From positions 1-45,674 of the forward strand of contig LGRX02034760.1 of NCBI GenBank assembly GCA_001247695.2: a stretch of 45,674 bases of DNA, in the 5' to 3' direction. A model generated the notes under the pieces. That model searched no databases. It was not told where the DNA came from and saw nothing but the letters and a program-made list of their open reading frames with translations. Below, piece after piece: positions 11,577-21,777 of the stretch (within the stretch, counting starts at the first letter, position 1; each line of letters opens with the position of its first letter). The translations under genes and the position numbers were made by a program. The DNA comes from Cymbomonas tetramitiformis. Lineage: Eukaryota > Chlorophyta > Pyramimonadophyceae > Pyramimonadales > Pyramimonadaceae.

Positions 11577-12650
11577 GGCTACTATCCAAATTCATGGTCC
11601 TCCCACAAGGACCAACGCGCGATGACTATTATGAGTGCCACATGGATCTTTGAGGCGTATACGTGCTTTTGGCATCATATTTATGAGTCAATTGAATAAT
11701 TTCCCCTACAGGATCGTCCACGCGTGTGCTAGAGGGGCGTTCTTAAAGGGTGCGCTTTTCATATGTTTTTTATCGAAATCGTCGAAAAAAAGATGGTCCT
11801 CCCACAAGGACCATAGTCTTTAACCGTCCTAGCGGTTGCATGGTGCGCGGTGTTGGCCGCGCATGGTCGCACACCTTGAGTTTATGACCAAATATGAAAA
11901 CTTAGTTGGATAGTCCACACTCTAGTCGCCATCTGAGCTCTCGTTTACCGTGGCGGCTGATCACTCCCGAGTGAAACAAGGATTTTGTGATTTTTGCACT
12001 TCTAATTTTCACTTCGCGTCAAGCTAACGAGTGCACATCGCTCACATACTTGCCCATATGGCTTATGTTAAGCTTTCAAAAAATCATTTTATGGATACAC
12101 TTCAAAAGTTTAAGCACCATACGCTCCTACTACACTGTGAATGCACTCTAGCGGGCATCGTGGATAATGGGTCATGTTTGCACCGATTATCCCATTCCGG
12201 CTAAAAAACCGACTAAAAAGGTGTACGGTTGTCAATAAGCATTAGAGATGGCCAACATATGCACTCCAACATGACGTATGACCCAAATATGACGGGGACA
12301 TGTGTATAAGATCGATATGATCGCATGGACGCAGGTGTAGCCTGCACATACTATTCCCAAAAAATTATTGAAGATATCGTATCTTTTTGTGCCTTTTTGA
12401 ATTTTCAGAAAAAAATGCAATCTGAAAAGTTGAGGGTGCTTGTCGCAAATGCGAACGCCATGGATATATTGGGTGGATCCAGGCCGGACCAAGCATCGAA
12501 GTAATTAATATATGTCCCATTGATACTAAAAATCATTGGGCGCGCCTTCTAGATCCGAACCAATGCCCAATTAAATTCTTGCAACATTGGTCCTTGTGGG
12601 AGGACCATAATCGATTATGGTCCTCCCACAAGGACCATGGGATAGTAGCC
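11577..12650. mobile_element. TIR element 2 (GGCTACTATCC family)
   Basis: A 1,074-bp insertion with the same 11-bp TIRs as element 1 and a perfect 6-bp duplication AATAGT (11571-11576 and 12651-12656). A perfect 50-bp palindrome (12588-12637) lies by the right TIR. Single copies of its half (tggtcctcccacaaggacca) lie near 11597 and 11793. The palindrome is at the opposite end from that of element 1, so the two are inserted in opposite orientation. No coding capacity. The superfamily is not known to me; a 6-bp duplication is unusual. Confidence 0.9.
12588..12637. repeat. perfect 50-bp subterminal palindrome
   Basis: TGGTCCTTGTGGGAGGACCA followed by TAATCGATTA and then its own inverse. The half-motif is itself a near-palindrome and recurs within elements 1 and 2. 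A possible transposase-binding or hairpin-forming site. Confidence 0.9.
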
Positions 12651-12656
12651 AATAGT

Positions 12657-15600
12657 AGAGGTAGGAGCATCAGAGAGAAACTGCTCCATGCTGCTGAAAC
12701 TGCCAAACATGTACTCTGCTCTGAGGTCACTGCTGAGGGTGTCAGAGAAGGGCAGGTAAGCTGCTGAATGGGTGGATGGAAAGATAATTCGGTTGGCCGG
12801 GAGATCAATGTGCCAGCCAGCCGGCTCGTCGGGGCAGGGCTCCAGGATAACACCGTAGGGTCTCCTGTTGCCTCTGTGGGTGGAGATGAGAATTGCACTG
12901 TAGGTAGGTGCTCTGATTGTTTGACGAGCCTTCACAATAGTCCAGATAGGGTAGTGTTCATTAATGCCATTTAGCTTTCTGTAGCAGTCCAGATAGTGCA
13001 GTAGGTCCCGATAGTGTTGACCATCTGATGTCTGTGATACATATCTGACTGCCATAGTCCAGGTAACTGTGCCATCTGTCTGAATGAGCTGAACACATGC
13101 GTGTGACTCCTCTCCGTCAAAGAAAGAACCAATGCCATGAATCCTCGAGCCTGCTGTGTCAAAGCTGTCACTGAATGGCTGTGGTCTGTCATAGGATGCA
13201 TCAAACTCCCGCTCTGCCTGATGTGGGTCTGGAAAGGATCCCAATATCTCTCCCATGTCCTGATGATTATGAATCCAGTGAGGCTTGCCAACATAGTGTA
13301 TCATATTAGTCTCAGTATCCAAGATCTTATATGCCAGAGAGCTGACTGATACACCGACAAGACGGCCTGACCAGGCCGCCCGCTGGGACTTCCTAGACAT
13401 GCCAGGCTGCCTGGAGTTCCTCTGCTGCTGAGACATAATGACATAGCAGTTCTGGCCGAAGGCCTTCAGTTTTGCATAGCCATAGTGATAGCCTCTGATC
13501 TGATGAAATGGTGTTGTAGAGATGTTCTTGTGAGTAGAGATATTCCATATGAAGCCAGCATGGGTGGCAGCCAGAGGCCAGTAGTCCTCGGGCATGCCAG
13601 CCGCCAGAAGTAATGCCTTAGCCATGTCGGATATCTTGCCAATGGCATTTTCTGCATGAGGGTTGTCTGTATGTACTGTAGGTGATGACTTCTGATGTAA
13701 TATATGATGCTTCTGATAGAAAGCCACACACTGAGGGTCACCCATCTCTGGAGCACAGTCTGTACGGAGTGTAATGGATTGTGGTGCATACCCCATTGCA
13801 TGTAAGCTGCCGTAGAAATGAACCAGGCATGTGTAGTATTCTGATTTCTGAACGAAGGTGTACACAAACATGAACCTGCTGACATAGTCAATGAACTGAC
13901 ATCGGTACAGGTGGCCGTTGAAGCCAGCTGGGGTAATAGGTCCTGTCATGTCAGCAGCCCACTTCTGGCCGGGCTGTATGGCCACTGATCTCAGCTGGCC
14001 ATGGTGTCCACAGGGCTTCTGCTTCAGCTTACTTGTACAGCATACTGCACAGAACTGAGAGCAGGTCGGCATAGCTGCTATAGCTCGCCTAGATAGCAGA
14101 GGCCGACCGAGCTGGATGCCAGGCAGGTCGTAGAGCTTAAGCAGACTGGCCGTAGAGCCGTGACCCATGACTGCATGGAACTCCACAAAGGGACTGACCC
14201 GAACAGGTGTGTTTCTGTTCCTGAACCGGATACAGATCTCAAAGGGAGTGCCGTCAATGAATACTCTGTCAGGTCCGCCATCTGAGCCAGCCGGTGTCAG
14301 TGGGTGACTGGAAGCATATGTGTGCTTCCGAGAGAAACTGAATATCATCTTACTGCCTTTAGGATAGATGTGTAATACCTCCATAGTACATGTCTTGTGC
14401 CATATCTGGTGTTGTGGCATATACGGGACAATCCAGAAGTAGGTGGTATTATGCGGGTCAAGGAGAAAGTCATGGTTACCCTTAGTCAGCATTCTGTCAA
14501 TCATACTGATACTGAAGGGAATGTTACCATAGAAGAACTGACCCGTCCACTGCTTGGTGTGACAATCATCTGATATGGACCAGTGCTCAAGAGCCGGATG
14601 ATTGTTACCCTCGCCAACAGGCAGAGAGTCTCCATACATAGATACATCAAAAGCCGGAGTACCAAGTTTAGCTGTAGCTGTAGGAGAGCCGTGAGTAGTA
14701 GCCCATTTAGTATACTCGCTATTACTCCACTGCCAGTCGGATGAGTCTCCTGTGCGGGTCCTGACAGCTGCTGAGCCAAAGTGGTGAGTATGCGGGTGCT
14801 GTGGCTCATCCCAGAGGTAATCCACCTGATTGTCTGTGATACGGTATGTTCTGCCTGAGTCCAAGTGAGTATATGTCATGCTGATGAAGTCTGGAGAACT
14901 GAAGCCGTGTCTGAGCATAACTCGGGTAGATAGAAGGGTCCTGGCGCCCTCTTTGAAGTGGCAGCCAGGGATAGAGTACTCATCTATCTCCCCTGATAGT
15001 ATCTCACGACCGTATAGGTGTAGTGTGCAGGTCCCGTCAGTTCGGGATGCAGGACCTGTCATCACCGTGGAGAAACCAATAGTGGAGGAGGTGTCCAAGG
15101 CCGAGATCCTGGACCTGGTGCCTGTGATATTCCCAGTGGCACCAGAGTCCACTACAATGCCATCGCCGTCCCGTGATAGTGCATAGGCCGAGACAACCGG
15201 GCTACAGGTAAACACTAGCCCGGGTGGTGGTGTGCCGTGTGCTGTCCAAGTGAAGCCGAGCCACCATGATATGTGCACCACGGCACCACCGACGGTGATC
15301 ATGAGATCTGCCAGGTGTGAGGTGGTCTCGAGGACACTGCCTGTCTGATGCCAAGCCACTGAGCCAACACCACCGACACCTCTGTCCACTGTACTGTCGC
15401 CTGATATTGACTGGAAGTCCATGAGGTATAGAAACAGACACTGAATGATAACTGCCAGAATGGTTGCCAGGGTTAGAGCCGTGAGGTGTCGGGACCGCCT
15501 GCGGCGGCCCTCACTGTCTGCTGTTATAGTTGACCGGAATAGCTGTATTTGTGAAGCGGCATCGGGCGGCATACCCGAGCTGGTGAACTGGCCGTGGTCA

Positions 15601-16415
15601 CTGTGAGGGTCTCCTGGGCCAGGTCCAGAGGAAGAGTGTCCAGCCCCAGAATCTGACCATTCCCAATCACAAGAACCACTGTTCCCATTGTTACCAGCCC
15701 AAGTGCCACCATTAGAGCCCCAATCATACAGTATCCCCGTCCCCGTCCCCTGGGCCCCTCCCCGTGGGCCCCCAGGTGACAGCAGTCTCAGTCTGTCCGA
15801 GGCATCCTCCTGTCCCTCAAGCATGCTCACATCTGCCATGGCACAGCCTAGGAAGCCGAGGACAACAAGTGTGGAGACAAGGGCATGTCTGTAGAAGGGT
15901 ACACCCCCCCTACCTACACCCCTACGCAGGGTAGGTCCAGTGACAGGTGGTGGAGGGTCACAGTACTGCCCTCCCCCTGAGCCACGGGGCTCAGGGCTGT
16001 CGTGCTCGTCCGAGGCCCCGACTACGGACCCCACAGACACCCCGTGTCCGCTGGCAGGGAGGTCCATAGCCGTGGCATATACTCCAGCTCCTGCGGTGAC
16101 AGAACACGGGCCAGAGCTGGGGGGGAAGGGCACTACCGGAGGCGGTGCTCGTGGTACCCTCGAAGTCGTTGCGGCCGTAGCCGGCAGGGTGTCGTACCAA
16201 TGGGTGGGCTGGGTGTGATCCTCACACCACAGCCTGTCCCAGTGGTCCTGCTCGATCCCTGTCGGTGAGGCCGGGAGGAGTAACAACCTTTGAAACCCGC
16301 GAGGGAAGGGACCGCCGAAGCTCCACGGAAGGGCCGGGCTCCGGTCCAGCCACAGACTCCAGTTGTGAGCTCCAAGACCTCGGCCCCCAAGCCCCTCCTT
16401 CCTCCCGGGTCTCAC
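12657..16415 (-). pseudogene. copia protease-integrase polyprotein segment with hydrophobic N-terminal part
   Basis: The long frame holds the aspartic protease motif VVDSGATGNITG (about residue 422; DNA 15136-15150). It then has the GAG-pre-integrase HHCC finger (FHAVMGH and CAVCC, near 14170-14050). The integrase core D,D,E lies in AADMTGP (about 13950), LRTDCAPEM (about 13750) and HAENAIG (about 13650). A proline-rich part and two clear hydrophobic stretches precede the protease, LVVLGFLGCA (about residues 177-195) and LATILAVIIQCLFLYLM (about 312-333). These look like membrane spans and are not typical of copia Gag-Pol. The C-terminus joins the RT fragment at 11371-11570 after removal of TIR element 2. 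Confidence 0.88.
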
Positions 16416-17278
16416 TGAGATGTTGTTCGGTCATTGACTGAAACCGAAGGTCACCTGCCAACACCATGTCAGCGAACAACCCGGAGGCAGGCTCCAGGGG
16501 TGTCTCGTGTGCGAAGAGCGCTGACACGGGATGCATACAGGTGTCCCCATGCTCGGCATCGGCCGGAGTGTCACCCAATAACGGTGCGGTAGGATCCACC
16601 GTCTGTGCGGTCCCGTCTAACATCACACCTGCGTCGAGATGCGATTGAGTAGACGCAGGCTGTGGGTCACACGGTGAGCATGTGGTGCTCGGGTCCGCAC
16701 GGTAGAACGGTGAGAGATCAAGCGGTGTCATGGCAACGGCAGAGTCCATGCGGGCATCGACCGGTGGGGTTGGCGTGGTGTCACGATCGACACCACCCAC
16801 CCCGAAGCTGCCAAAATGAACTCTCCCTAGAGAAAGGGAAGAGTACGGCTCCTGAAGATCTTGCTCATCGTAGCCAGCCTCTTCCCCTGCATAGCAAAAG
16901 GCCTGAAACTTTGCGGCAGCCTTTCTCTGGAGTCGATCCCATTCCTCATGTTGCTCCTGAGTGTAGGATTCAAGCTCCCAAGCATCCCACTCAGAGTCAG
17001 TCCACTCCTGTGGTGCCCAAGCGGGTGCATGAGAGGCCTCATCCCCCTGGGTGAGGTAGGCGGCAAAGGACAGGGAGCCGTCGTCAGGGTACGTGCACAC
17101 CGACTCCGATGAGTCACAAATGTCTGGTGTGCCGTGCTCCCAACAGACTGCCTGAAAGGCCTCCTCCGAATGCTCGTAAGCTGCCTGGTAGCGAGCTGCC
17201 AGAACATCGGTGAAGGCCCCTTCGGCCAGAGCCTCGGGGTCAAGCCGCATGGAGTGTGCCGCCAGGTGCTGCATGTGT
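16222..17278 (-). pseudogene. copia polyprotein linker downstream of the gag zinc knuckle
   Basis: An acidic, Ala/Ser/Pro-rich segment of about 350 residues with no known domain. At its start it continues the zinc knuckle interrupted by the DNA transposon (CTHMQHLAAHS after the CWSCGGRH half at 21784-21819). It overlaps the next frame between 16222 and 16415, so a one-base frame change is needed to reach protease and integrase. Programmed frameshifting and a simple indel both remain possible. The distance from knuckle to protease (about 2.1 kb) is unusually long for copia. Confidence 0.7.
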
Positions 17279-17286
17279 GTGCAATC

Positions 17287-17447
17287 GATAAAGCCTATCG
17301 GACACCAGGTGGGAAGGATGTCATGGCCCGATCGCGTCATGGTGACCTGAAATCGCGACCTGACCTCATGAAGGCGTGACACAAGCGTTGCCACGCTCGT
17401 GTCGCCGGCGATTTCTGGCGAATTCTAAACGACCGCTCCCTAGATTC
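17287..17447 (+). repeat. left 161-bp TIR of the DNA transposon
   Basis: Reverse complement of 21609-21769 with a handful of mismatches. It ends at ccctagattc. Confidence 0.92.
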
Positions 17448-17530
17448 CATTCTTCCCGCGAAATCATCACTTCACAGCACTTAAATGCTTCCAAAAAACA
17501 GCCGCCCTGCATTCATTTTGTTTGTATTAC

Positions 17531-17839
17531 ATGGCGATACCACTGCGTCCCCCCAATCCTGAAGCTGAAGCTGCTCGTCCTCACAATCCTTTTACTATAC
17601 GACAAACCAGAAATTATGCGGTTCCGCGCATTCGCCACTGGCGCTTAGAGTTCTACTCATTAGATGTAGACGACGGTTCTATTCATCTTCCACTCGCGTT
17701 CAGACTGCAGCTTCGGCGCTGGCTGCCACCAAATAGAGATTGCGGATTCTTTTGGGTCTTCTACAACCAACACGGTGTACCTAAGTGGACCATTCCAGCT
17801 TGGTACGACGTCCGCGTGGGGCGTTTCGTTACCCAATAG
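17531..17839 (+). CDS. small ORF in DNA transposon, unknown
   Basis: 102 codons from ATG at 17531 (MAIPLRPPNPEAEAARPHN) to TAG at 17839. Aromatic and basic residues are frequent in the second half (GFFWVFYNQHGVPKWTIPAW), which is protein-like and not low complexity. It starts about 80 bp inside the left TIR and points into the element, the position expected for the first transposon gene. No family recognised. Confidence 0.5.
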   Translation: MAIPLRPPNPEAEAARPHNPFTIRQTRNYAVPRIRHWRLEFYSLDVDDGSIHLPLAFRLQLRRWLPPNRDCGFFWVFYNQHGVPKWTIPAWYDVRVGRFVTQ

Positions 17840-17900
17840 GTCAGCGACCAGTGTCTAGCCTCTACCGGTCCGTTGTCTTCTGCTTTCCTACTCCTAAGGC

Positions 17901-18893
17901 ATGTCTTTCTTTTCACGCCTAACCCTTAGCGGGCGTTCACGCGCGATGTTCGGCTTTGCGTCGCATCTGGTTGCAGCGCATGCCAACACCGCGGAGGTTA
18001 GCACAGAACCAGCGGGTTCTAAACCTACATGCCCCAACCTACAGCCCGACGCAACCAACCTCCTTGCCGATACCATGTTCACTATTGGCACCGCTGGCTC
18101 TCTAGAATACCGGATCCCTTGGGGGTCGCTTTCTCGCCACGATCTTCACTGGTCCTGGGAAAGCATACCGCGATCATCTAAACCAAAACTGCTCCCAACA
18201 ACGTACCTTCCAGTGTCTCGCGTACAGGATTTTGTCCGCGGCGAAGGAAACTACGGATCACCTTCCAGTGATCCTAATCCGAACCAGTTTCACATTATGC
18301 GCGTTAGAAACGACGCCAGCGCCAAGACAAAACCATATACGAAACCTCCCAAAACGGACCGCAGTTTAGCTAAACCTCGTCCAGCGCATGATGGTTGGCC
18401 CTACAAACATCATTACGCATGTCGTTGCGGGTTCCAGTCCGAATGGCGGAAACGCCAAGCTGCGAAAGCTGCATGCGCTCCCCCTCCAGAAGGCGTTGTT
18501 CCACGTCCCGCCACAAAGCTCAAACACAACAGATCTGCGCGGTTTTGTGGCTGCTCTGCCTCCTTTCGGATCGGCGTGCCAGTTGCCTCCTCTTTGGGTG
18601 CCGAGTATCCGGTTGTTCCAATAACCTACGTCAACATGGAACACGCGAACCACTGTATCAGCACCTGCCCTCCCAAATGTTCTGTTCACGATCTCAGGAC
18701 CACAGACGGCACCCGTATTGGGTTCTTTCGGCCAGAGATTAGTCCTATTCTTCGTGATTTTCTTCGTTTCCAGTACAGGAACAACCAGAACGTCAAACCG
18801 AAGGACGTGCAGACAGCGTGGCGCACTGTTCGCATTGCTGAAGGAGCCATGGTCTTTGATCCAGAAACAGGCGAGCCGTCGGCCGAGGTGTGA
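17901..18893 (+). CDS. zinc-finger-like protein of the DNA transposon
   Basis: 330 codons. After a Ser/Pro-rich first half comes a Cys/His cluster: YACRCGFQSEWRKRQ, FCGCSASFRIG, then VNMEHANHCISTC. This spacing (C.C, later a basic C.C..F, then H..H) resembles the WRKY/GCM1 or FAR1-type DNA-binding domain found at the N-terminus of Mutator-like transposases. That assignment is by pattern only. The C-terminal 80 residues (DFLRFQYRNNQN, VQTAWRTVRIAEGAM) look helical. The stop overlaps a strong donor (GAGGTGTGAGT), so the minisatellite behind it could lie in an intron. No catalytic domain follows, so the protein may be a truncated transposase. Confidence 0.6.
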   Translation: MSFFSRLTLSGRSRAMFGFASHLVAAHANTAEVSTEPAGSKPTCPNLQPDATNLLADTMFTIGTAGSLEYRIPWGSLSRHDLHWSWESIPRSSKPKLLPTTYLPVSRVQDFVRGEGNYGSPSSDPNPNQFHIMRVRNDASAKTKPYTKPPKTDRSLAKPRPAHDGWPYKHHYACRCGFQSEWRKRQAAKAACAPPPEGVVPRPATKLKHNRSARFCGCSASFRIGVPVASSLGAEYPVVPITYVNMEHANHCISTCPPKCSVHDLRTTDGTRIGFFRPEISPILRDFLRFQYRNNQNVKPKDVQTAWRTVRIAEGAMVFDPETGEPSAEV

Positions 18894-19680
18894 GTATTCC
18901 CCAAGCCCCAGTGACCGTATCCCCCATGCCCCAGTGACCGTATGCCCCAAGCCCCAGTGATCGTATCCCCCATGCCCAGTGGTCATGTCCCCCCATACGG
19001 TACATATCCCCATGCCCCGACGAGCCGTATCCCCCCCATGCCCCGGGGTCCATGCCCCCATGCCCAGTGAACGCATGCCCCCTAGGTTGCTCTGTATGCA
19101 CCTTGTGGCATGCATCTGCTGGGGCATGGGGCATACAGGGCATTCTTGGGGCATGCATCTGCTGGGGCATGGGGCATACAGGGCAACCTTGGGGCAGGCT
19201 TCTGCGCAAAATGCGTGCGTGTCCACTGTGCCCCCCCATTGCGTGTGTCTTCACAGTGCCCCTCAGACGCGTGTGTCTTCAATGGGCCCCCCTAGATGCG
19301 TGTCTGTCCACTGTGCCTCCCAGATGCGTGTGTGTCCAAGCTGCCCCCAGAATGCGTGTAACTCCAATGCGCCCCCCCGCCGGATGCGGGTGTGTCCACT
19401 GTGCCCCCCAGGATGCGTGTCTGTCAAAGTGCCCACCGGATGCGTGTGTGTCCACCATGCCCCCAGGATAGGGTGTCTACACAGTGCCCCCCCCAGAATG
19501 CTTGGGGCAGGCTTCTGCGCAAAATGCGTGCGTGTCCACTGTGCCCCCCCCAGATGCGTGTCTGTCAAAAGTGCCCACCAGATGCGTGTGTGTCCACCAT
19601 GCCCCCCCAGATGCAGGTGTCTACACAGTATCCCCCCCAGATGAGTCTGTGTCCATTGTGCCCCCCCCAGATGCCCCAGA
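18894..19680. repeat. minisatellites with 22-24 bp and 28-30 bp units
   Basis: First come 22-24-bp units of the type cccccatgccccagtgaccgtat (18894-19080), then two 43-bp units (19100-19200). After that come degenerate 28-30-bp units around gatgcgtgtgtgtccactgt (19205-19680). Long open frames appear in all directions because stop codons are rare in this composition; they are not genes. Confidence 0.85.
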
Positions 19681-20440
19681 TGCATACAGGGCATCCTCGG
19701 GGCATACATCTGCTGGGGCCTGGGGGGGCATAGAAGACAAACATGAGGCACGCATCTCCCCTGAGGCCTGGGGCATACATGGCAACCTTGGGGCATGCAT
19801 CCCCTGGGGCTTGGGGCATACTGTACAGGGCATCCTTGGGGCATGCATCTGCTGGGGCATGGGGCATTCAGGGAATCCTTGGGGCATGCATCCCCTGGGG
19901 CATGGGGATGGGGCATACATGGCAACCATGGGGCATGCATCTGTTGGGGCATGGGGCATACATTGCAACCTTGTGGCATGCATCTGCTGGGAAATGGGGC
20001 ATGCAGGGCATTCTTTGGGCATGCATCTGTGGGCATGGGGCATCTGGGCAACCTTGGGGCATGCATCTCGCTGGGGCATGGGGCATACAGGCATTCTTAG
20101 GCATGGCATGGGGCATGCATGCATCTGGCGGGGCATGGGGCATACAGGCATCCTTGGGGCATGCATACCCCGGGGCATGGGGCATTCAGGGCAACCTTGG
20201 GGCATGCATCCCCTGGGGCTTGGGGCATACATTGCAACCTTGGGGCATGCATGTGGTGGGGGATGGGGCATACAGGGCATCCTTGGGGCATGCATCAGCT
20301 GGGGCATGGGGCATACAGGGAATCCTTGGGGCATGCATACCCTGGGGCTTGGGGGATACAGGGCAACCTTGGGGCATGCATCCCCTGGGGCTTGGGGCAT
20401 ACAGGGCAACCTTGGGCCATGGGGCATGCTAGGGGCAGGC
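19680..20440. repeat. 43-bp minisatellite, about 17 copies
   Basis: The unit is ggggcatacagggcaacctt followed by ggggcatgcatcccctggggctt, with internal variants. The word ggggcatgc also forms the palindrome at 21509-21541. Unit length is not a multiple of three, so no constant peptide is encoded. Confidence 0.9.
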
Positions 20441-20605
20441 GGGCACGCACCTGCAGGAGCATGAGCAGCAGAAGCTGGTACATGGGCTGCCCCACCCTGC
20501 CGCTTCACTTGTGCTGAAGGGGCACACACAGTAGGTATCAGGCGAAAACCCCTTAGTTGAAGAACTTCTTAGTATCAGAAGAAAACCCCTTGTAGACAGA
20601 TTGAC

Positions 20606-21411
20606 TTAAAAGAAGACAGCGCAGAAAACCAGAAAACCAAAGATGCATACGGTGACTGTGGGAAAGGAAATACCGTTTCTGTCATCGCGTTTCCTTTTTT
20701 TTTGGACCGCAGCCGCGCCAGGCTGTTGAGGCGGACCAGCATCTGTGGAAGGAAAGATGCGTTCTTTAAAAGAATAAAAGAATAAAGAAAAAAAGAAGAC
20801 GATGAGGGAAAGGCAAGTAGAAGCAATATTCTTACCTGCGGCTGGGTGAACCTGCGTGGGAAACAGGGAGTGCCCAGTCATCCGCTCGACGCGGCTAAAC
20901 CCCTCCTGCTCCAATCTGCTGCCGCGGTGGACCTTGAAGTCACTCCTGGCGAAATGATACTCCAAGGCCACGCGCTCATGGATCGCGTGGGGGGGGTCGG
21001 CGTCTTGAACGGTGTACAGCCCGGTATCCGGGTGCCGCGACTTGATCCTGGAAGAAAAGAAACGTACGATGAGGTTGAAGCAAGAAGCTGACGAAAAGTA
21101 GGGCAGGCAGGTTAGCATGCGTACCATACAACATGCTTCGTGGTTTGATCACCACGTTTGGCGACGGTGGTGTACTCCACCATGCAGTCGCCGCATGCTG
21201 GGAACACGACGGTGTACCAGTTCGGTCCCTCATGTTGCCTGCGACAGCGATCGATTTCTTTTCGACTCTTCAAGACGTCGAACTTGCAATCGACGCAGAG
21301 GTCGACCAACCAGCAGCCGTCAGCATCTTGTTCATCTCTTCGCGTGCGGTTTAAGACTTTCTGAATATATTTTCCCTCAGCAGCATCTGGGTCAACGCAC
21401 GCGCCTGGCAT
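20606..21411 (-). CDS. three-exon gene carried by the DNA transposon
   Basis: Exon 1 runs 21411-21125, exon 2 21047-20836 and exon 3 20742-20606. Intron 1 (21124-21048, 77 bp) is GTACGC...TTCCAG in phase 2. Intron 2 (20835-20743, 93 bp) is GTAAGA...CCACAG in phase 1. Both phases match exactly, which is strong support for a real gene. The protein (about 211 residues) starts MPGACVDPDAAEGKY and has a Cys-rich part (DLCVDCKFDVLKS, VVFPACGDCMVEYTTV). It then has a conserved-looking middle (GLYTVQDADPP) and a nuclear-localisation-like KKRKRDDR, and it ends in a hydrophobic tail (FGFLVFCAVFF). I do not recognise the family. The Cys pairs suggest metal binding. It may be a second transposon protein or captured host sequence. 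Confidence 0.7.
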
Positions 21412-21508
21412 TTTTGCGAGAAAGAAGGAAGTAAGAGGTAAAGGTAAAGGTAAAGGGCGGGCGCTGCGAAGGTTAAATTTTGTTAAAGCTTGCAGTGGGG
21501 GATACCAT

Positions 21509-21541
21509 GGGGCATGCCCGCCGCAGCGGCGGGCATGCCCC
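21509..21541. repeat. 33-bp near-perfect palindrome
   Basis: Two perfect 16-bp arms (GGGGCATGCCCGCCGC) around a single A, about 70 bp inside the right TIR. It lies upstream of the three-exon gene, where it could act as a regulatory or cruciform site. Confidence 0.92.
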
Positions 21542-21608
21542 AATCGTACGAACTGTAGCGCAGAGAGTCGAGTTTCAGGGATTTAACAACAAAAGTCGAG
21601 GCATCATC

Positions 21609-21769
21609 GAATCTAGGGAGCGGTCGTTTGGATTTCGCCAGGAATCGCCGGCGACACGAGCGTGGCAACGCTTGTGTCACGCCTTGATGAGGTCAGGTCG
21701 CGATTTCAGGTCACCATGACGCGATCGGGCCATGACATCCTTCCCACCTGGTGTCCGATAGGCTTTATC
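21609..21769 (-). repeat. right 161-bp TIR of the DNA transposon
   Basis: Inverted copy of 17287-17447, followed directly by the GTGCAATC target duplication. Confidence 0.92.
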
Positions 21770-21777
21770 GTGCAATC

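Larger units (their letters stand above)
17287..21769. mobile_element. TIR DNA transposon, 4.48 kb, carrying genes and minisatellites
   Basis: Terminal inverted repeats of 161 bp (17287-17447 and 21609-21769) begin GATAAAGCCTATCGG and differ at only a few positions. An 8-bp duplication GTGCAATC (17279-17286 and 21770-21777) flanks it. The insertion splits the gag zinc knuckle of the copia element. Cargo is a 102-codon frame, a 330-codon zinc-finger-like protein, about 1.5 kb of minisatellite and a three-exon gene on the opposite strand. Long TIRs with an 8-bp TSD fit Mutator-like or KDZ groups. No catalytic DDE domain was recognised, so the superfamily is open. Confidence 0.9.

Noticed and set aside
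18366..20529. Long Cys/Met/Pro-rich open frames on both strands
   Set aside because: They run through minisatellites whose composition lacks stop codons. Frames are open in many directions at once and unit length does not preserve a peptide.
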